From: Rhizopus sp. PT2906 | Lineage: Eukaryota > Mucoromycota > Mucoromycetes > Mucorales > Rhizopodaceae | Reading direction: 5' to 3' | Length of the DNA stretch: 64,000 bases | Assembly (NCBI GenBank): GCA_025529335.1 | Contig: JAMYHX010000048.1 | Span: forward strand, 1-64,000 | Shown here: piece after piece, positions 59,113 through 64,000 of the stretch | How the letters are laid out: each line of letters starts with the position of its first letter | Numbering within the stretch: position 1 is the first letter of the stretch | The notes under the pieces: model-generated | Database searches by the model: none | What the model was told of the DNA's origin: nothing | The model's input: only the letters and a program-made list of their open reading frames with translations | Program-made: the position numbers and the translations under genes

Positions 59113-62100
59113 ATGAACACGCCATTTGATGTAACAGAGTTGGATAGAACGGTGAAAGCCTTTTATGAAGGAAATGACACTAGACGACAGGCAGCTCAGG
59201 CAGTTATAACCGACTTTCAAAAGGATCCAAACTCTTGGCAGATTGTAGATCAAATACTTGAGCAATCTTCGTATCTACAAACAAAGGTATAGCTGCATCA
59301 TAGCCATCTGCTTCTTTTTTCTTCTTTCCTTTTCTCTCTTTTTACTCTGCTTACACTCCTTCAAAAACAGTTTATAGCACTCAACATATTAGAGGACTTT
59401 ATAAGAGTTCGCTGGAATACACTACCAGTAGATCAAAGACTTGTTTTGAGAAATTATATTGTAAAGATGATTGTTGACATATCTTCAAATCAGTCCTCCT
59501 TTCAGTCTCAAAAACTGCTTCTAAACAAACTAAATGTTGTGCTAGTACAAATAGTCAAGAAGGAATGGCCCAAACATTGGCCAACATTTATGCAGGAAAT
59601 AGTTGAGTCAAGCTTTGCTGGTATTACCTTGTGCGAAAATAACATAAAGATCATCAGACTCTTAAGGTTCATATATACCCTTCAAGGATGAATTGCTAGT
59701 CAACTTAGCATACATCTCTCTTTTTTATATATATATAGTGAAGAAGTATATGATTATTCAACCAGTTTTTTGACTCAAGTCAAGATGAAAAGGTTAAAGG
59801 AACAGATGAAGCTTGATTTCAGTCTCATATTCGATTTATGCAACAAAGTCTTGATATCGGCCAACCAAAGATCTTTAATCATGGAAACTATGAGTACGAT
59901 ACAGAATCTGACAGCATGGATGCCTGTGGAGTATGCATATCAGGATAGTTTTATCCAGTTAATACAGACCAAACTACATGAATCACCATATCAACTACTG
60001 GCCTTACAATGCTTTAATGGAATCCTCAACTTGGAAAATGCAATGCAACCAAGGAAAATTTATGATATCGTGTTTCCATATATCAACAGCATGAAAGAGA
60101 CGATCATCAATTCCAATTACGAGCAAAATTACGCACTTACCAAAGAGGTGGCTATCTTTTTGATTACTATGCTTACCAAGTATAAGGATTGTATCAATGA
60201 TATTGATCAGATCCTGGTGTACCTGCTATCAATATCACGAATACCTGACATTGATATATGCAAGATTTGTACAGGATATTGGGAAACATTTGTTGAACAA
60301 GACGACTATAGGCAAATCCAACGTGAATTGGCAGTGGTTATTACTGAAACTATGGTTATGCCCAATGATATTCTTAGGGTCCAGGATGAGGATGGTGAAA
60401 TAATTCAAGAATATATCAAGCAAAGTGATACTGCAGCATTGTATGACTCGATGCAACATATCTTACAAGCAATAACCAAGAGAGAGCCGGAATTTATACA
60501 ATCTGTACTTCATGACAGGTTACTAAAGATCCAAATGGCCTCTGATATAACCACCCATTATGACATGCTATTTAAAATATCATGGGCAGTAGGTGCTCTA
60601 TCTGATACATTGACAGTAGAAACAGAAAAGATATTTCTCAAGACAATAGTTCAGGATTATGTTCAACTGTCAGAAAAGGCTAAAAGTCAGGATTGGGCTG
60701 TTATATCCTGTACTTTGTATATATCTGGGCAGTATCCTCGATTCCTTTCTTTTCATCATGACTTTATGAACTTTATATTACAAAAAGTATTTGTACTTTT
60801 ATATGAACTGAACAGTGACGTGAAGGATATGGCATGTAATACGTTGCTAAAAGTATCCCAAGGCTTCCATAAACAATCTTTACGAAATGAAGTCTTGTCA
60901 GAAACTCTCATAAATCAATTTGAATCGTTATCCACTCATCTTAATCAGCATCAAGTAGCTATTATCTCTATTTAATCATGTGGCTAATATTTAATTCTTA
61001 GGCTTCTATGGTATATGAATCCGCAGCTTATATTATACTTACAATGCCTTCTCTTGATTTGCAGTTAAATTATTTAAATAGCATAATGGCACAGCAAAAT
61101 GTAGTGGTAGGTGAATCCTTTGATCTACTAAAACATCGATGTTTAATCAAAAGTCAAGTTTATCCATGCTGTTGGAAGCAAGAGCTTAGATTCTTTAAAA
61201 GCCATCATTCAGTATTTGAAAATCAATATTGTTATCTGCAAAGTGCTTGGGAGTTTATATGGTCATCATCTTAGGCAGATTATTCCTTCACTTATCGAAT
61301 GCTACAAGATTGCAAATGGTGATGAAAATAGTTCATTGCCCAAGCACATTAGAAAGGCAGTTATTCAGCTACTTGAATGCTTCATTCTTTCAATTCATTC
61401 ACAGGTGGATATTTCAGAAATTCAAGGTTTATTGCAAGTTATTGCAGCAGATTATGTTCAGTCCAGCGACCAGAGAGAACCGCTTGTATTATCTTTATTA
61501 GCCAACATATTTGAAAAGATCGATGTACGTATATGAAATACTCCTATCTCTCCTTGTTTTTATCCGCTGACGATGTTGTTAGAATCCAGTTGCAACAGTT
61601 TGGCCCGCTATCCTGAATCAGACAATTGATATTTTGTTTTCTCATACATTATCAATGCTCATCCAGAACTTTTCGGACTTTCCTGAGATAAGAGCGCAAT
61701 TTTACAGGCTCTTGGAGGTAATAGTAAAGAGATATATTCAAGGTAACGAGTTAGCGGCTTAAAGAAGGCAAGAGTAACATTGGACTTATCTCATGTGGTA
61801 GATATCTTTCGTACACCCGAGCTGCTAGATTCTGTCATTAATTGCATCATCTGGGGAACAAAACATATTCAAATTGAAATATCACATACGGCATTGAAAA
61901 CATGCCTGTTCGTATTAGACAATGCTCTACAAGAAGAGGATGATGTTGCAAGCCAATTTTTTGAAATTTACTATGTTCGAATTCTAACGGACACATTGGA
62001 GATACTATTAGATCCTGACTGCAGAAACGGTAATAAGAGGAATATGCTGCTTACACTTGGATCTTATATTATTTAGGCTTTGAATACCAAACACAGATTA

Positions 62101-62429
62101 TATCCAAAATGCTTAGAATGATTCAGGAAGGCGAAATATATACACGGGTATTTAACCCTGAGCAAGTGTCAAACCCATTGATGTCAAACATGGAGTTTTT
62201 GCAAAACTATATACTCGATCTTTTAACGAATACGTATCCGTTACTCCAAAAGAGTCAGTTAGAAGTACTCGTCATGGGCATGTTTGATTACAGTGATGAC
62301 CTACAGAGGTTTCAAAATGATATTCAAGATTTTCTTATTGATATCAGAGAAGTGGATGAGGAGTCAGTTGGCTATGAAAGGGCGCAAGAAGAAACAGAGG
62401 CTGAATTGGAGTTATTGAGAAACATTTAA
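59113..62429 (+). CDS. crm1: Exportin-1/CRM1-like nuclear export receptor, divergent
   Basis: Eight exons (59113-59286, 59371-59666, 59739-60954, 61002-61106, 61159-61524, 61583-61717, 61765-62029, 62077-62429) encode 969 aa, about 100 shorter than typical CRM1 (1071-1084). CRM1 hallmarks: VQIVKKEWPKHWPTF and LLSEEVYDYS, the DGEIIQEYIK loop, SGQYPRFLSFHHDF, VKDMACNTLLKVSQ, and LDSVINCIIWGTKH near the end. Similarity is plain but unusually loose for this very conserved family, suggesting a fast-evolving paralogue or lineage. The position equivalent to the leptomycin-reactive Cys528 is Ser468 (VQLSEKAK). It should export leucine-rich NES cargo with RanGTP. Confidence 0.88.
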
Positions 62430-62490
62430 TAAAGACAGGCCAGTTTTATAAAAATATATAATAATTGTATCAAAACTTTACAATGTGGGT

Positions 62491-63841
62491 TTAATCGCGG
62501 CGGTATACATCATAAGATCGCTTACGGCGCTCTCTACTGTCCGAATGCCTGTTACTACTGCTACTGTTACTATGTCTTGATGATGACATATCCCTTGGAC
62601 TGTTTCGCATGTTGTTCATCACGTTACTTCTATTAGATCGAGGCATATTGTTGCTTGAATTTGGATTTTGTGATGGTCCTGTTGCAGGAGGTGCAGGCAT
62701 ACCCATCGGTAATCCCATCATGGGGTTAGGCATACCATTCATACCAAGTGGCATAGCACCATCCATTAAGTTGGGCGGCATCATCATTCCCATAGACATG
62801 ACGTCCCCCATTGACATCAAGTCGCTCATGTTCATCAAATCTCCCATATTCATATCTGGCATGCCCATGTCTCCCATAAGCTAGAGAAGTGATTAATCGT
62901 ACTGTCATCACAAGCTATCCTTCTTACCTTTTTATTTTCTCTTAGCAGTTTTTGTTTAGCGCAGTATGCTCTCCAAGTAACTTCATTGAAACCATAATTA
63001 AAATAATCTGTGATATCAGCACCAGGCTTTCTCCATGGTTTATCTTCAAAATCATCAAGGTTCACTTCTGTAATAGGCTGGCCATTATATTCACCTATTC
63101 CTTCAAGATTGATTCCTCCTTGTGCTGTCTTATTGGACTGGTTGGCATTTGAAGATGTGTTTGCTGTTGGTGTGGCTGCAGTCTTTGTTTGCTGTCCAGG
63201 TTTAATATTTACAAGTGCTTCTTTGGCTTCATCCGATGCTGCTTTTTCACTATTAAAACATAAGTTTAATTTGCATCACCATTGTTATCCTTTCTACCTC
63301 TGCTGTTTTTCATTTTCTGTCTCGTTTTGGTTGTCTTCTTCCGGCTCTAAAATAATTTCAAGATCCTAAAGCAATATATCGTCAAACCTACTTTTATCTT
63401 TTACCACAATTGCCTTACATCTTCACTTTCGCTTTCACTCTTGTCTTCTTGTCTTTCATTAATAACTTGGACCTCAACCTCAGATTTGTCGTCTTGTTTT
63501 TCTTCCACAGGATTTTTCTCTAGTGAATCCTCCTTTCTGAACACAAGTGTGAGTTATATGACGTGTTGACTTTATGCATACTCTTACTCTTCAGTCCTAT
63601 TCATGAATTTTAGTAAACTATACATATTGTAATGCCAAATGTTTTACTCTTTAATTTCGTCATCCCCATAAAGGTCGTATAAGTCTTCTTCATCTACAAA
63701 AGATGTAAGTAACAGATTTACGCAGTATTTAAAGTATTGGGGGATACCATTTTTAGAATTGGACTGTCGACCATTATTTGATGCTGCTGCTTCAGGAGAT
63801 CCATATAAAAACTCTTCGTCTTCGTCTGGTAAATTGCTCAT
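62491..63841 (-). CDS. fip1: FIP1, pre-mRNA polyadenylation factor
   Basis: Seven exons: 63841-63748, 63693-63648, 63596-63588 (9 nt), 63536-63419, 63365-63298, 63249-62928, 62880-62491; 348 aa. An acidic N-terminus (MSNLPDEDEEFLYG, DEEDLYDLYGDDE) is followed by a Glu/Lys-rich stretch. The Fip1 motif is intact: LDDFEDKPWRKPGADITDYF, then NYGFNEVTWRAYCAKQ. The C-terminus is Met/Gly/Pro-rich (PDMNMGDLMNMSDLMSMGD) and ends in an RS/RE region (SSSRHSNSSSSNRHSDSRER). Fip1 links poly(A) polymerase to the cleavage and polyadenylation complex. It is convergent with the exportin gene, 61 bp between stops. Confidence 0.93.
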
Positions 63842-63862
63842 GTTTTATATTTTACAAAAGAG

Positions 63863-63915
<53 letters not shown>
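63863..63915 (+). repeat. 53-nt homopolymer A tract
   Basis: Uninterrupted run of A starting 21 bases upstream of the fip1 ATG (poly-T on the coding strand). Probably a nucleosome-excluding promoter tract; its exact length may be affected by sequencing. Confidence 0.85.
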
Positions 63916-63919
<4 letters not shown>

Positions 63920-64000
63920 AACAAAAAAAGCTCGAAATGGTAGAACAAAGTCACACGGATACCACTTAAAGAAGCCTCTCTTTGACATTGCATAATTATA
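63916..64000. other. Right edge
   Basis: Upstream flank of fip1; too short to assign. A frame with MVEQSHTDTT is followed by a stop. Confidence 0.3.

Noticed and set aside
1..64000. CRISPR array, operon or prokaryotic insertion sequence
   Set aside because: No direct-repeat/spacer structure was seen, genes contain spliceosomal introns, and spacing is eukaryotic.

Overview
The window is a gene-dense stretch of nuclear DNA from an early-diverging filamentous fungus, most probably a Mucoromycotina (Mucorales-type) species. The evidence is: compact genes broken by many introns of about 50 nt (GT/TAG or CAG type), AT-rich intergenic DNA, a fungal lysine-pathway homoaconitase, a fungal G-gamma protein ending in a CAAX box, an isopropylmalate synthase of the plant/bacterial rather than the ascomycete type, and scattered decayed Tc1/mariner transposons. 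I rebuilt gene models by splicing by eye. Where lengths could be compared they agree with the families (for example 987 aa for the CYM1-like protease and 273 aa for the GCLM-like subunit). Several genes lie in exons too short to show up as long open frames: G-gamma, RBM18, the complex I subunit and most of the SAC phosphatase.

Layout. 1-2.1 kb: no gene. 2.1-9.8 kb: REX1B-like protein, ARB1, LYS4, complex I B15 subunit (minus), G-protein gamma (minus). 11.4-16.9 kb: carnitine/acylcarnitine carrier and carnitine acetyltransferase side by side, then a bHLH-leucine zipper factor and RBM18 on the minus strand. 17.4-27.6 kb: ERV46, a TBC Rab-GAP, mitochondrial lysyl-tRNA synthetase, a formylglutamate-amidohydrolase-like protein (minus) and isopropylmalate synthase (minus). 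29.4-42.9 kb: ATG13 with a very long polyglutamine tract, a 3.7 kb gene-poor gap with a transposase relic, the glutamate-cysteine ligase regulatory subunit, the presequence protease CYM1/PITRM1 and isocitrate lyase. 42.9-46.5 kb: transposon debris. 46.5-50.2 kb: a MEF2-type MADS factor and a SAP-domain protein (minus). 50.2-53.0 kb: a Tc1-like element with 101-bp inverted repeats. 53.0-63.8 kb: RCC1 (minus), a 17-exon SAC/hSac2 phosphoinositide phosphatase (minus), a small unknown gene divergent from an exportin-1-like gene, and FIP1 (minus).

Functional themes. The carnitine carrier, the carnitine acetyltransferase (mitochondrial presequence plus peroxisomal AKL end) and isocitrate lyase together serve growth on acetate or fatty acids by moving C2 units between peroxisome, cytosol and mitochondrion and feeding the glyoxylate cycle. 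RCC1 and the exportin-1 homologue are the chromatin and export ends of the Ran cycle and lie about 5 kb apart, but nothing in the sequence shows that the proximity matters. I found no clearly novel multi-gene system. The items most worth a second look are the Tc1-like element seated exactly at the centre of a palindromic TA target, the divergent exportin with Ser at the leptomycin-cysteine position, the 9-nt FIP1 microexon, a GC-AG intron, the pair of opposed transposase copies, and several protein-like fragments I could not name.
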